The position numbers and the translations under genes were made by a program. Under the pieces are notes generated by a model, which saw only the letters and a list, made by a program, of their open reading frames with translations, did no database searches and was not told the DNA's origin. 64,000 bases of DNA from Actinomadura craniellae (GTDB lineage: Bacteria > Actinomycetota > Actinomycetes > Streptosporangiales > Streptosporangiaceae), in the NCBI RefSeq assembly GCF_003289645.1, contig NZ_QLYX01000012.1, forward strand, positions 124,001-188,000, read 5' to 3'. Of the stretch, positions 25,662 through 33,914 are shown piece after piece; positions within the stretch are counted from its first letter, which is position 1; every line of letters starts with the position of its first letter.

Positions 25662-26591
25662 ATGACCGACCTGCAGATCCGCAGGATCCAGTTCGAGTTC
25701 GACTCGTCGGTTCCCTTCCAGTGGAACCGCGCCAATCCCGACTTCGGGCTGATGGCCAACGCGATCGGCGTCCTCGCCATCGCCTTCGAGAAGTACATCG
25801 TGGCCGTCACCCGCCAGGCGATCCCGCTGCTCACCGATCCCGCGCTCGCCGAGGAGGCCGAGGCGTTCCTGCGGCAGGAGGCGCAGCACGCGCGGGCGCA
25901 CCGGCTGCACATCAACGCCCTCATCGAGCAACACCCCGGGCTGCGCGCGACCCTGGACGAGGCCGTCGCCGACTACGACCGCCTGCGCGAGCGGGAGCCG
26001 CTGGAGTACCACGTCGCCTACATCGCCGCCCTGGAGGCGACGTTCACGCCCCTGTTCAAGATGATGCTCGACAACCGGCAGAGCCTGTTCACGAACGGTG
26101 ACGACCGGGTGGCGTCCCTGTTCGCCTGGCACTTCGTCGAGGAGATCGAGCACCGCAGCTCCGCGCTGCTGATCTACCACGGCCTCATCGACGACCCCCG
26201 GTACCGCACCCGGGTCGCCCGCCGGGTCTTCGCCCACGCGGTGAGCGTCTACGCGGGCATCATCGAGGGCTTCGAGCGGCACGTCCCCCTCGCGGACCGG
26301 CTCGTCGACACCCGCCGGATGCTGCCCAGGAGCATCTGGCTGCGCGAGGTCAGCGCGCGGCTGCCGCTGCTGCGCCGGCGGCTGACCGCCGACCAGTACC
26401 CCACGGCCTTCCAGCAGGTGCCCATAAGGCAGCTCTGCACGACCCTGGTCCGCCTGCTGCTCTCCCAGGCGCCCCGGCACAGGCCGGTGAACGAACCGTT
26501 GCCGGCCTGGGCGGACACCTGGTTCGACGCCTACGGCAAGGGCACGGACATGACCCGGTTCGAGGGCACGCCACTGGGGAGCGGCAGATGA
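25662..26591 (+). CDS. Metal-dependent hydrolase, COG3687 type
   Basis: A 309-residue helical protein of the COG3687/PF10118 predicted metal-dependent hydrolase family. Candidate ligands are in EAQHARAH (E-x-x-H type), ALEATFTPLF and HFVEEIEHRSS, giving a ferritin-like di-metal pattern. Its reaction is not established. ATG at 25662 has a strong AGGAGGTGA eight bases before it. The stop overlaps the start of the membrane protein downstream (ATGA), so the two are coupled and probably work together. The palindrome at 25561 lies in its promoter. Confidence 0.78.
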   Translation: MTDLQIRRIQFEFDSSVPFQWNRANPDFGLMANAIGVLAIAFEKYIVAVTRQAIPLLTDPALAEEAEAFLRQEAQHARAHRLHINALIEQHPGLRATLDEAVADYDRLREREPLEYHVAYIAALEATFTPLFKMMLDNRQSLFTNGDDRVASLFAWHFVEEIEHRSSALLIYHGLIDDPRYRTRVARRVFAHAVSVYAGIIEGFERHVPLADRLVDTRRMLPRSIWLREVSARLPLLRRRLTADQYPTAFQQVPIRQLCTTLVRLLLSQAPRHRPVNEPLPAWADTWFDAYGKGTDMTRFEGTPLGSGR

Positions 26592-27712
26592 GCGGCCCGT
26601 GCGACGCCGCCTTCCGCACCATGGCCGAACGGCTCGGCGGCATCTCCTGCGACGCCGACCCGGTCGGCACCGTCCGGGCCCCCTGGAACCTGGACAACTG
26701 GACCCTGCCCGTGGTCGAGACGCTCATGATCGGTGGCGCGCTGTTCGCCCTGGTCCACGCGGTGCGGCTGTGGCGGCGGTCGGGGAACCCGGCCGCCCTG
26801 GCCTTCTGGGGCGCGGCCGTGGCGTTCGTGCTCATCCTCGAACCACCGCTGTACTTCCCCCGGCAGTTCGGCATCGGCGAACACCTCGACGTGCTGTTCG
26901 TGCACAACGTGTTCGGCGTCCAGTTCCTCTACGACCGGATGCCGCTCTACATCGTCGCGCTCTACCCGGCCTCCTTCTACCTGGCCTGCTCGCTGGTCTC
27001 CGCGCTCGGGGTGTTCCAGCGGCACGGCCGGGTGCTCGGCGCCGTGTGCGTCGGGTTCGTCAACCACTGCTTCTACGAGATCTTCGATCACCTCGGGCCG
27101 CAGCTGCGCTGGTGGGCCTGGAACACCGACGCCGCCGTCAACGGCCCGATGCTCGGCTCGGTGCCACTGGTCAGCACCGTGATCTTCGGGATCATCGCGC
27201 CCGGGCTGCTGGCGTTCTGGTGGCGGCTGCTGATCGCGGAGCCGGCCGAGCGCGGCGCGCTCGGCGGCGGCCGGACGGCCGCCGGCACCGTCGCGGTCGC
27301 GGTCCTCACCACGCTTTCCCTGCCGGTCCTCAGCGCCCCGGTGTCCTACCTGACGCTCGCCGGAAACCCGAACGACACCGTCATGTCCGTCGTGCTCTAC
27401 GCGGCCGTCGTGGTCGTGGGGGCGGTCGCCCTGCCCGCCCTCGCCCGCCGCGCGGACACCGCTCCCGCCGTGACCGGCGACCCCTCCGCCCACCGTTACG
27501 CCCTGCTGCACGGCGGGGTGTACCTCGCGGTCTTCGCCGTCCTGTGGGCCGCGTCCCTGCCGGACCTGCTGGCCGCCGAGCACGGCGTGACCGGGAACGG
27601 GAACCCCGTCGGCAACCCCTTCTACGCCGCGGGCTGCGCGGTGGTCTGCGGGTGGGTGCTCGTGCTCGTCCGGGCCCGCGCCGGACGCCCGGTCGCGCCG
27701 GTCGCCGGCTGA
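26588..27712 (+). CDS. Polytopic membrane protein
   Basis: A 374-residue integral membrane protein with roughly eight to nine hydrophobic helices, for example LPVVETLMIGGALFALVHAV, LVSTVIFGIIAPGLLAFWW and VLYAAVVVVGAVALPALA. No recognised transporter motif is seen. The first 35 residues are hydrophilic with two cysteines. It overlaps the stop of the COG3687 hydrolase, implying a membrane-associated partner. It is convergent with a TetR gene 60 bases away. Confidence 0.72.
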   Translation: MSGPCDAAFRTMAERLGGISCDADPVGTVRAPWNLDNWTLPVVETLMIGGALFALVHAVRLWRRSGNPAALAFWGAAVAFVLILEPPLYFPRQFGIGEHLDVLFVHNVFGVQFLYDRMPLYIVALYPASFYLACSLVSALGVFQRHGRVLGAVCVGFVNHCFYEIFDHLGPQLRWWAWNTDAAVNGPMLGSVPLVSTVIFGIIAPGLLAFWWRLLIAEPAERGALGGGRTAAGTVAVAVLTTLSLPVLSAPVSYLTLAGNPNDTVMSVVLYAAVVVVGAVALPALARRADTAPAVTGDPSAHRYALLHGGVYLAVFAVLWAASLPDLLAAEHGVTGNGNPVGNPFYAAGCAVVCGWVLVLVRARAGRPVAPVAG

Positions 27713-27771
27713 CGGACGCGGTCACGGCCGGTGCGAACCGGCGGTGGCCGCCGTCCGGCTGCCCCGGGCGG

Positions 27772-28404
27772 TCAGCCGTCGGGGACCGGTACCCGACGGG
27801 CGTCCGCCCGGACCGTGATGCAGGGGGCCAGCCAGCGCATCAGGTAGTCGCGCAGGCCGGCACCGGTGCGGCGCGGCGTACCGGCGTCCATCACGAAGGA
27901 CTGCATGGTGCGCAGCATCTGCTCGACCAGCTCGTCGAGGTCCGCCGGGCCGAAACCGGCCGCGGGCCAGTCGACGGGGAACCGCTCGATAAACCCGCGG
28001 CCGAGCGCCAGCGCGTGCTCGGAGGTGATGCCCCCCGCGACCGCGCTGCCCCGCTCGGCGGACAGCAGCAGCCCGACGTAGGGTTCGGACGGCAACTGTT
28101 CGAGGGTGAACGCCACGCCCTCCACCACGACCTCGGCCGGCGTGCCGCCCCGCCGGGACAGGTGCCGTTCGATGCGGTCGAGGAAGGGGTCCACGGCGTC
28201 GAAGGCCGTGGCCACGAGAAGCTCGTCGGTGTTCGCGAAGTACCGGTAGATCGTCTGCCGTGTCACGCCCAGCCGGCGGGCGACCTCCGCCAGGCTCGTG
28301 TCGGTCCCGGACCGGTCGATGCACGCGCGCGTCGCCGCGAGGATCCGCCGGACGGCCTCGTCGTCGTCCCCCGGAAGATCACCGGACCAGCCGTGGCGCC
28401 GCAC
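27772..28404 (-). CDS. TetR-family regulator
   Basis: A 210-residue TetR protein. The helix-turn-helix is RRILAATRACIDRSG followed by SLAEVARRLGVTRQTIYRYF, and a long ligand-binding C-terminal domain follows. GTG at 28404 is preferred because GGAAGGGGGCGG precedes it; another GTG lies at 28419 and the frame is open further upstream. A GTAC-N5-GTAC element lies just upstream. It is convergent with the hydrolase/membrane protein operon, and the palindrome at 25561 is a possible target. Confidence 0.8.
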   Translation of the reverse strand: MRRHGWSGDLPGDDDEAVRRILAATRACIDRSGTDTSLAEVARRLGVTRQTIYRYFANTDELLVATAFDAVDPFLDRIERHLSRRGGTPAEVVVEGVAFTLEQLPSEPYVGLLLSAERGSAVAGGITSEHALALGRGFIERFPVDWPAAGFGPADLDELVEQMLRTMQSFVMDAGTPRRTGAGLRDYLMRWLAPCITVRADARRVPVPDG

Positions 28405-28422
28405 CCCGCCCCCTTCCACCTC

Positions 28423-28435
28423 GTACCGACTGTAC
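28423..28435. promoter_or_regulatory. Possible TetR autoregulatory element
   Basis: GTACCGACTGTAC, an imperfect palindrome with GTAC at each end, about 20 bases before the TetR start. Short and unsupported by other copies. Confidence 0.3.
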
Positions 28436-28486
28436 TGAACGGCGGGGCGGTCACGGCTGCTCCGGGGCACCGGCCCACGACGGCCT

Positions 28487-28993
28487 TCAGCCCGCCGCGA
28501 CCGGCCGCCCTGCCGGCGGCGGGGCGAGGGGCAACATGGACAGGACACGATCGGTGGTGAGGGCCATGGTGCAGCGTCCGGCGGCGTAGGTGGTGGCCGA
28601 GAGATGGTGGTCGGCGGAGAGGTCGGCGGTGGCGTCCGCGACGAAGAACACCTCGATGTCGCGCATGAACGCCTCGCGGGCCGTCATGAGGCAGCCGAGG
28701 TGGGCGTAGATCCCGGTGATGATGAGCTGGTCGCGGCCGAGGTCGGCCATGACCCTGGCCAGCGGGGTCTGCTGGAAGTCGCCGTAGACGACCGGGATCC
28801 CGAGCGTGGCGCAGTGCGAGCGCAGCGCGATGATGTTGGTGACGAGTTCGGGGATCGGGGGGACGTCGCGGGCGAAGGCGTCCGCGAAGTGGTTCTGCAG
28901 GTCGTGGATCAGCAGCACGGCACGGGAGGGGTCCGCGGTCCAGCCGATGCCTCCGGCGGCGCCGGTCACGGCGGCCACGCTCTTGCGCATCAT
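28487..28993 (-). pseudogene. Isochorismatase remnant joined to an EntA-like N terminus
   Basis: A 168-residue frame whose residues 18-168 match isochorismatase (EntB/DhbB N-terminal domain): AVLLIHDLQNHF with catalytic D31 and GIYAHLGCLMTAREAFMRDI with catalytic C101. Between residues about 70 and 77 some 45-50 residues normally present are missing, including the segment with the catalytic lysine (VKWRYSAFHRS in EntB). Residues 1-17 (SVAAVTGAAGGIG) are not isochorismatase but a nucleotide-binding TGxxxGIG motif of an EntA/DhbA-like SDR. It therefore looks like a fused and internally deleted relic of 2,3-dihydroxybenzoate genes, unlikely to be active. An IdeR-like box precedes it. Confidence 0.75.
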
Positions 28994-29019
28994 CTCATCC
29001 CTGATTAGATCTGCCTAAG

Positions 29020-29038
29020 TTAGGTTAGGCATACCTAT
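29020..29038. promoter_or_regulatory. IdeR/DtxR iron box 1
   Basis: TTAGGTTAGGCATACCTAT matches the consensus TTAGGTTAGGCTAACCTAA at 16 of 19 positions. It lies 27 bases upstream of the isochorismatase remnant. Confidence 0.75.
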
Positions 29039-29108
29039 ATTTCAGGGGCGACGGGTGGTCGTCAAGGGTGTTCAGGCTCACTTGACAGGCGCGCCGTCTG
29101 GTTGGATC

Positions 29109-29127
29109 TTAGGTAAGCCTTGCCTAA
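29109..29127. promoter_or_regulatory. IdeR/DtxR iron box 2
   Basis: TTAGGTAAGCCTTGCCTAA matches the iron-box consensus at 15 of 19 positions and is close to palindromic. It lies upstream of the MbtH gene, with about 165 bases of leader after it in which no other gene is seen. Confidence 0.7.
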
Positions 29128-29293
29128 GTAAGGCGTCGTCTGTGTCGCGCGTCGGCCGGCCGTGTCCGCCGCGCGGCCGGTATCACGGCAGGAGACTCCG
29201 GGAACCCTCGCTCTCAGGGCAGGGGAGTCGAGGGTTCCCGGTCCCGCCGGCCGTGATCGGGGCCGTCGTTGCCGACATCCTCGGAGGAACCCG

Positions 29294-29500
29294 ATGAGCA
29301 GCCCGTTCGACGACGCCGACGGCGTCTTCCTCGTGGTGGTCGACGACGAGGGACGGCACTCGTTGTGGCCGCTGTTCGCACCCGTCCCCGCCGGGTGGAC
29401 CACTGTCCACGGGCCCGCCGGGCACGAGGACTGCCTCGACTACGTCCAGCGGTCCTGGACCGGCCTGGGCCCGCTGAGCCCGCGATGGGGGCGGGCGTGA
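29294..29500 (+). CDS. MbtH-like protein (orphan)
   Basis: A 68-residue MbtH-family protein. These small proteins bind and support adenylation domains of nonribosomal peptide synthetases, often for siderophores. The three invariant tryptophans (W25, W35, W55) and SLWP...VPAGW are present, but the terminal motif WTDLRP has become WTGLGP and the early asparagine is aspartate. ATG at 29294 follows GGAGGA. No NRPS lies in the window; with an iron box upstream it probably served, or serves at a distance, a siderophore synthetase. Confidence 0.88.
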   Translation: MSSPFDDADGVFLVVVDDEGRHSLWPLFAPVPAGWTTVHGPAGHEDCLDYVQRSWTGLGPLSPRWGRA

Positions 29501-29562
29501 CCGGCACCCCCGCGCCGTTCCGCCGCCGCGCAGGCACGCCCCCACGCCGTGGGCCTGTGACA

Positions 29563-29612
29563 CCGCTCCCGCCCGGCCCGGCGTGTCGCCCTGCCGGGTC
29601 GGACGGGAGCGG
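29563..29612. terminator. Long stem-loop terminator
   Basis: CCGCTCCCG.CCG.CCCGGC pairs with GCCGGG.CGG.CGGGAGCGG over about 20 positions with two imperfect pairs and a loop near 29582-29592. It lies between the convergent MbtH and phosphatase genes. Confidence 0.7.
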
Positions 29613-29619
29613 CGCGCGG

Positions 29620-31488
29620 TCAGCCGCCGATCACCCCGCCGTCCTTGCGGGTGATGACGATCGTGGCCGAGCGGGGGCGGCCGGTGGGGCTGAAGTCGGG
29701 CCAGTTCGAGCTCGCCCGCGGGTTGTCGGGCGTGCCCGAGTCACCGGGGTGCTGGATGTTCACGAACAGCGACCGGCCGTCCGGCGTGGCGGTGATGCCG
29801 GTGATCTCCGAGCGCGGCGGGCCGACCAGGAACCGCCGGATGTCGCCCGTGCGGGTGTCGGCCGCCAGCATCTGGTTGTTCTGCGGGGCGCCGTTGACCA
29901 TCGGCTGGGTGCCGTCGGTCTGGATCCACAGCCGCCCGGCGGCGTCGAACCAGAGGCCGTCGGGCGAGCCGAACGCCTGGTCCGGGGGGACGGTGGCGCC
30001 GCTGGCCTGGTCCCCGGCGAGCAGGAAGATGTCCCACTCGAACGTCTTCGCGCTGGGGTTCCCGCCCTCGTCGATCTTCATGATGTGGCCGAAGCGGTTG
30101 TTCAGCCGCGGGTTGGCCGCGTTCACCGACTCGGTCCGGGCCGTGTTGTTCGTGCAGGTGAAGAACACCGCGCCGGTGCGGGGCTGCACCGTGCACCACT
30201 CCGGGCGGTCCATCGGGGTCGCGCCCACCGCGTCGGCGGCCAGGCGCGCGTGGATCAGCACCTCGGCCTGGTCGGCGAACCCGTCGGCCTCGGTCAGGCC
30301 CGGCCGGCCGTGCACCAGCGGCAGCCACGTGCCGGAGCCGTCCTCCTCGAACCGGGCGACGTACAGGGTGCCCCGGTCGAGGGGGCTGCGCCGGTGCCTG
30401 AGCGCCTGGTGGATCGGTTCCGCGCCCACGAACTTGTAGAAGTAGTCGAACTGCGTGTCGTCGCCCATGTAGACGACGGCCTCGCCGTGCCTGCCGCGCA
30501 CGACGACGGCGTTCTCGTGCTCCATGCGTCCCAGGGCGGTCCGCTTCTTCGGCTTCGACGAGGGGTCGAAGGGATCGACCTCCACCACCCAGCCGAACCG
30601 GTTGTACTCGTTCGGCTCCTTGCGCATGTCGAACCGGGAGTCCGTGGTGTACCAGGGGTACGGGCTCTCCGACCCGATGCCGTAGCGGTCCTCGGCCGAG
30701 CCGGCCGGCGGCGGCTGCTCGCCGTAGTAGAAGTACTTGTTGATCGTCTCCTCGCAGGTCAGGTACGTGTTCCAGGGGGTCGGGCCGCTGGCGCAGTTGT
30801 TCAGGGTGCCCAGCACCCGGACACCGCTGGGGTCCGCGCTGGTGCGCAGCAGCCGGTGGCCCGCCGCGGGACCGGTGACCTCGGTGGGGGTGGTCATGGT
30901 CACCCGGCGGGCGAACCTCGACTCGACGATGCGCCACCGGTCGTCGCGGTGGTTCTGCTCGATCTCGATGACCGACACGCCGTGCGCGGCGAGCGACTTG
31001 GCGGTCTTCTCCGCCGACCAGTTGGCCCGGCCGTCGGTGTGCAGCAACTGCTCGGTGGTGCATTCGTGGTTCACGCAGAGCAGGCCGGAACGCCCGCCGC
31101 GGAGCGGGAAGAACCACATGCCGTCGTGGTGGTCACCGGCCTGCCGGGCCTGCTCCGCCGCGCTGTTGCCGGCGTTCTCGGCGAACGCGGGCCCGGACGG
31201 CTCGATCGGGTGGCCCCAGGGGAAGAGCACCTGGTACTGGTACCCGGGCGGCAGCATGACCTGGTCGGCGACACTCGGCGGGATCGCCGGGAACCCGAGC
31301 AGCCGCGGCTTGCCGTGCCCCCCGTGCCCGCCTCCCGGCCGGGTGGCGGCCGCCGCCTCGGCCGGGTTCGCGGCGCCGAAGAACGACGCGGTGGCGGTGG
31401 CGAGCCCGCCGGCCAGCACCGTCCTGCGGGACATGCGGCGCTGGACCAACTCGGAGATCGAAGGTGAAGCAGCGTTGTCGGGATGCAC
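29620..31488 (-). CDS. phoX: PhoX-family (DUF839) exported alkaline phosphatase
   Basis: A 622-residue protein of the PhoX/DUF839 family, calcium- and iron-dependent phosphatases exported folded through the Tat system. The signal has a twin-arginine motif SRRTVLAGG near residue 20 followed by a hydrophobic stretch ending in an Ala-rich cleavage region. Family segments include LLCVNHECTTEQ, TYLTCEETINKYF and MEHENAVVV. The GTG at 31488 follows GGAG. A PHO-box-like region lies 85 bases upstream. It should release phosphate from organic esters outside the cell. Confidence 0.87.
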   Translation of the reverse strand: MHPDNAASPSISELVQRRMSRRTVLAGGLATATASFFGAANPAEAAAATRPGGGHGGHGKPRLLGFPAIPPSVADQVMLPPGYQYQVLFPWGHPIEPSGPAFAENAGNSAAEQARQAGDHHDGMWFFPLRGGRSGLLCVNHECTTEQLLHTDGRANWSAEKTAKSLAAHGVSVIEIEQNHRDDRWRIVESRFARRVTMTTPTEVTGPAAGHRLLRTSADPSGVRVLGTLNNCASGPTPWNTYLTCEETINKYFYYGEQPPPAGSAEDRYGIGSESPYPWYTTDSRFDMRKEPNEYNRFGWVVEVDPFDPSSKPKKRTALGRMEHENAVVVRGRHGEAVVYMGDDTQFDYFYKFVGAEPIHQALRHRRSPLDRGTLYVARFEEDGSGTWLPLVHGRPGLTEADGFADQAEVLIHARLAADAVGATPMDRPEWCTVQPRTGAVFFTCTNNTARTESVNAANPRLNNRFGHIMKIDEGGNPSAKTFEWDIFLLAGDQASGATVPPDQAFGSPDGLWFDAAGRLWIQTDGTQPMVNGAPQNNQMLAADTRTGDIRRFLVGPPRSEITGITATPDGRSLFVNIQHPGDSGTPDNPRASSNWPDFSPTGRPRSATIVITRKDGGVIGG

Positions 31489-31572
31489 AGATGGTCTCCA
31501 GCCATGAGCGTGGACCGCGGGTTCGCCGAGGTCAGAAGCGCAGTAACGCTAGAGAGGTGAGATGTCCCGATC

Positions 31573-31606
31573 TTCACCTGAATGTGAACGAAAGCGTAAG
31601 TTCACC
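31573..31606. promoter_or_regulatory. PHO-box-like region upstream of phoX
   Basis: Contains GTTCACC (31600-31606), GTGAAC (31584-31589) and TTCACC (31573-31578), variants of the GTTCACC unit bound by PhoP in streptomycetes, but in mixed orientation. The family of the downstream gene supports phosphate control. Confidence 0.45.
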
Positions 31607-31652
31607 TGCTCGCCGTGCCCGGCCACGCCCAGAGGTGTGCCCGGGCGAGAGA

Positions 31653-32330
31653 TCAGGAGCCGATGTCGCGGTCGCCGGCCTCGATGAGCCCGCTCTCGTA
31701 GGCGAAGATCACGACCTGGGTGCGGTCGCGCAGGCCGAGCTTGGTGAGGATGCCCGACACATGTGACTTGACGGTCGCGGCGCCGATGAAGAGCTCCTTG
31801 GCGATCTCCGAGTTGCTGGCGCCCCGCGCGATGGCCGCCATCACCTCGCGCTCCCGGTCGGTGAGGCGGTCCAGGCGGCCCGCGGCGGCGGCGTTGACGG
31901 TGCGGCGCTCGGTGAACTGGCCGATGAGGCGCCGGGTGATCGACGGGGCCAGCAGCGCCCCGCCGTCGGCCACGGTGCGGACGGCACTGGCGAGCTGGTC
32001 GGTGGGGATGTCCTTGAGCACGAAGCCGCTCGCACCGGCGCGCAGTGCCTTGAAGACGTACTCATCGGGGTCGAAGGTGGTCAGGATCAGCACCCGGACG
32101 TTCCAGTCGGCGGCGGCCAGGATCCGGGAGGTCGCCTCCAGGCCGTCCATGTCGGGCATCCGGATGTCCATGAGGATCACGTCCGGACGGTGCCGGCGCG
32201 CCACCTCGATCGCCTCGACCCCGGTTCCGGCCTCGGCGACGACCTCGATGTCGTCCTGGACCCGCAGGATCATGGCGAAGCCGCCACGGACCAGCGCCTG
32301 GTCGTCGACCACCGCGACACGGATGCTCAC
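31653..32330 (-). CDS. NarL/LuxR-family response regulator
   Basis: A 225-residue response regulator. The receiver domain starts VAVVDDQALVRGG and has the phospho-acceptor aspartate D55 in VILMDIRMPD, with TTFDPDEYVFKALRAGASGF after it. The C-terminal LuxR helix-turn-helix is LTDREREVMAAIARGASNSEIA. GTG at 32330 follows AAGGAAC. It is downstream of its cognate histidine kinase with an 82-base gap. Divergence from the MMPL transporter suggests a membrane-stress or export role. Confidence 0.9.
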   Translation of the reverse strand: MSIRVAVVDDQALVRGGFAMILRVQDDIEVVAEAGTGVEAIEVARRHRPDVILMDIRMPDMDGLEATSRILAAADWNVRVLILTTFDPDEYVFKALRAGASGFVLKDIPTDQLASAVRTVADGGALLAPSITRRLIGQFTERRTVNAAAAGRLDRLTDREREVMAAIARGASNSEIAKELFIGAATVKSHVSGILTKLGLRDRTQVVIFAYESGLIEAGDRDIGS

Positions 32331-32412
32331 GAGGTTCCTTTCTCGCCCGGCGGCTCGGCGGCCGGGGAGCACATCCGCCGGATCGGGGCTTTCGCCGGGC
32401 CCGTCGTCTCGC

Positions 32413-33633
32413 TCACTTCGGCTCGCCTCCGGTGGGCAGGTGGGCGACGACGTGGAACCCGCCGTCCGGGCGTGGCCGGGCGTCGAGGGTGCCGCCCAGC
32501 AGCAGCGCCCGCTCCCGCATCCCGATGATCCCGTGCCCCCGGGTGCCGTTCGGGGCGACGCCCGGGCCGGGTAGGGCGGCGGGACCGCCGTCGAGCACCT
32601 CGACGACGAGCCCGCTCCGGTCGGCGCCGAGCCGCACCTCGGCGCGCGCACCGGGCCCGGCGTGCTTGAGCACGTTGGTGAGCGCCTCCTGGACGATGCG
32701 GTACGCGAACAGGTCCACCCGGGCCGGAAGCCCGGCCGGTGTCCCGTCCGCCGCCAGCGACACCTCCACTCCGGCCGCGCGGATCTGCTCGACCAGCCGG
32801 GGGAGGCCCGTGAGGCTGGGCTGCGGGCCCAGCCCGTCGAGGTCGGTCTCCGGCCGGAGGACCCCGAGCAGGTGGCGCAGCTCGTCGAGCGCCTGGCGGC
32901 CCGCCTCCTCCACCGCCCCCATCGCGCGCAGGGCGCCGTCGGGATCCGCGGCGGCCACGGCCTTGGCCGCACCCGCCTGCACGGTCATGAGGCTCACCCG
33001 GTGGGCGACCACGTCGTGCAGTTCGCGCGCGATGCGGGTCCGTTCCTCGGCCACGATCCGGCGGGACTCGGCGGCCTGCTCCCGCCGCGACTGGATGATG
33101 CGCTGCTCGCGCAGCCGGAAACGGTGCCCGACGTACCACGCCCCGAACATGAAGGCGCTGCCGTAGATGACGGCCTCCTGCCACGGGGCCGGGTCGATGA
33201 GGCCCTCGACGTTGAGGACCAGGAGGGCCGCGGCGACTCCCACCTGGGCCCGCCGGTCTTCGGTGGAGTACCGGCCCGCGCTGTACAGGGCGATGATCGT
33301 CACCACCCCGGTGAGGTCCTTGTCGGCGAGGCCGCCGAGCGTCACGGCCCAGGCGGCCACCGCCACGCCCACCACCGGCAGCGGTGCGCGCCGGCGCCAG
33401 TACAGGGCCGCGGCGGCCACGGCGAACACCGGTACGGCGGCGACCGGGATGTCGTCGAGGGGACGGATGGCCAGCTCGTCGCCGGGCGCATCCATCACGA
33501 ACACCGTCGCCAGGAAGACGGCGAGCGCGAGAGCGGCGTCCGCGGCGCGCGGCCAGCGGGCGAAGGGGCCCCGGAACAGGCTCGGGGCGTGCCCGAGAGG
33601 GGTCCGGGCGGGCGGTGCCGTACGGTTCACCAT
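32413..33633 (-). CDS. Membrane sensor histidine kinase (HisKA_3)
   Basis: A 406-residue NarL-type sensor kinase. The N-terminal part has about five hydrophobic helices (from ALALAVFLATVFVM on), then the DHp phosphorylation motif ARELHDVVAHRVSLM and a HATPase domain with the N box RIVQEALTNVLKHA and the late GHGIIGMRERALLLGG. ATG at 33633 follows GTGGAGCG; the frame is open further upstream but without conserved residues. It is cotranscribed with the response regulator at 31653 and divergent from an MMPL transporter. Confidence 0.9.
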   Translation of the reverse strand: MVNRTAPPARTPLGHAPSLFRGPFARWPRAADAALALAVFLATVFVMDAPGDELAIRPLDDIPVAAVPVFAVAAAALYWRRRAPLPVVGVAVAAWAVTLGGLADKDLTGVVTIIALYSAGRYSTEDRRAQVGVAAALLVLNVEGLIDPAPWQEAVIYGSAFMFGAWYVGHRFRLREQRIIQSRREQAAESRRIVAEERTRIARELHDVVAHRVSLMTVQAGAAKAVAAADPDGALRAMGAVEEAGRQALDELRHLLGVLRPETDLDGLGPQPSLTGLPRLVEQIRAAGVEVSLAADGTPAGLPARVDLFAYRIVQEALTNVLKHAGPGARAEVRLGADRSGLVVEVLDGGPAALPGPGVAPNGTRGHGIIGMRERALLLGGTLDARPRPDGGFHVVAHLPTGGEPK

Positions 33634-33914
33634 CGCTCCACGGGGGGATATGAGGCGGCCCGCCGTGAACTCGGCGGCGGGAACGGCCCCACCGTAAGCC
33701 AGGCCGTACGCGCGGTCATCCGCCTGCAGGCGGAGGCGGGCTCCGCCGCCCGGGGGGAACGGCCCGCACCGGCGGCCGAACACGACCCGCCGCGCGGCGG
33801 AAGGCCGGCCCGTCCACGGGCGGGCGACCGCGCCAGGTCCCGGCATGCACGGTTGAACACGGCGCCGTCCCCGGCGCACCCGCCGTCCGGACGGACCACC
33901 GAAGGAGCACCGTC

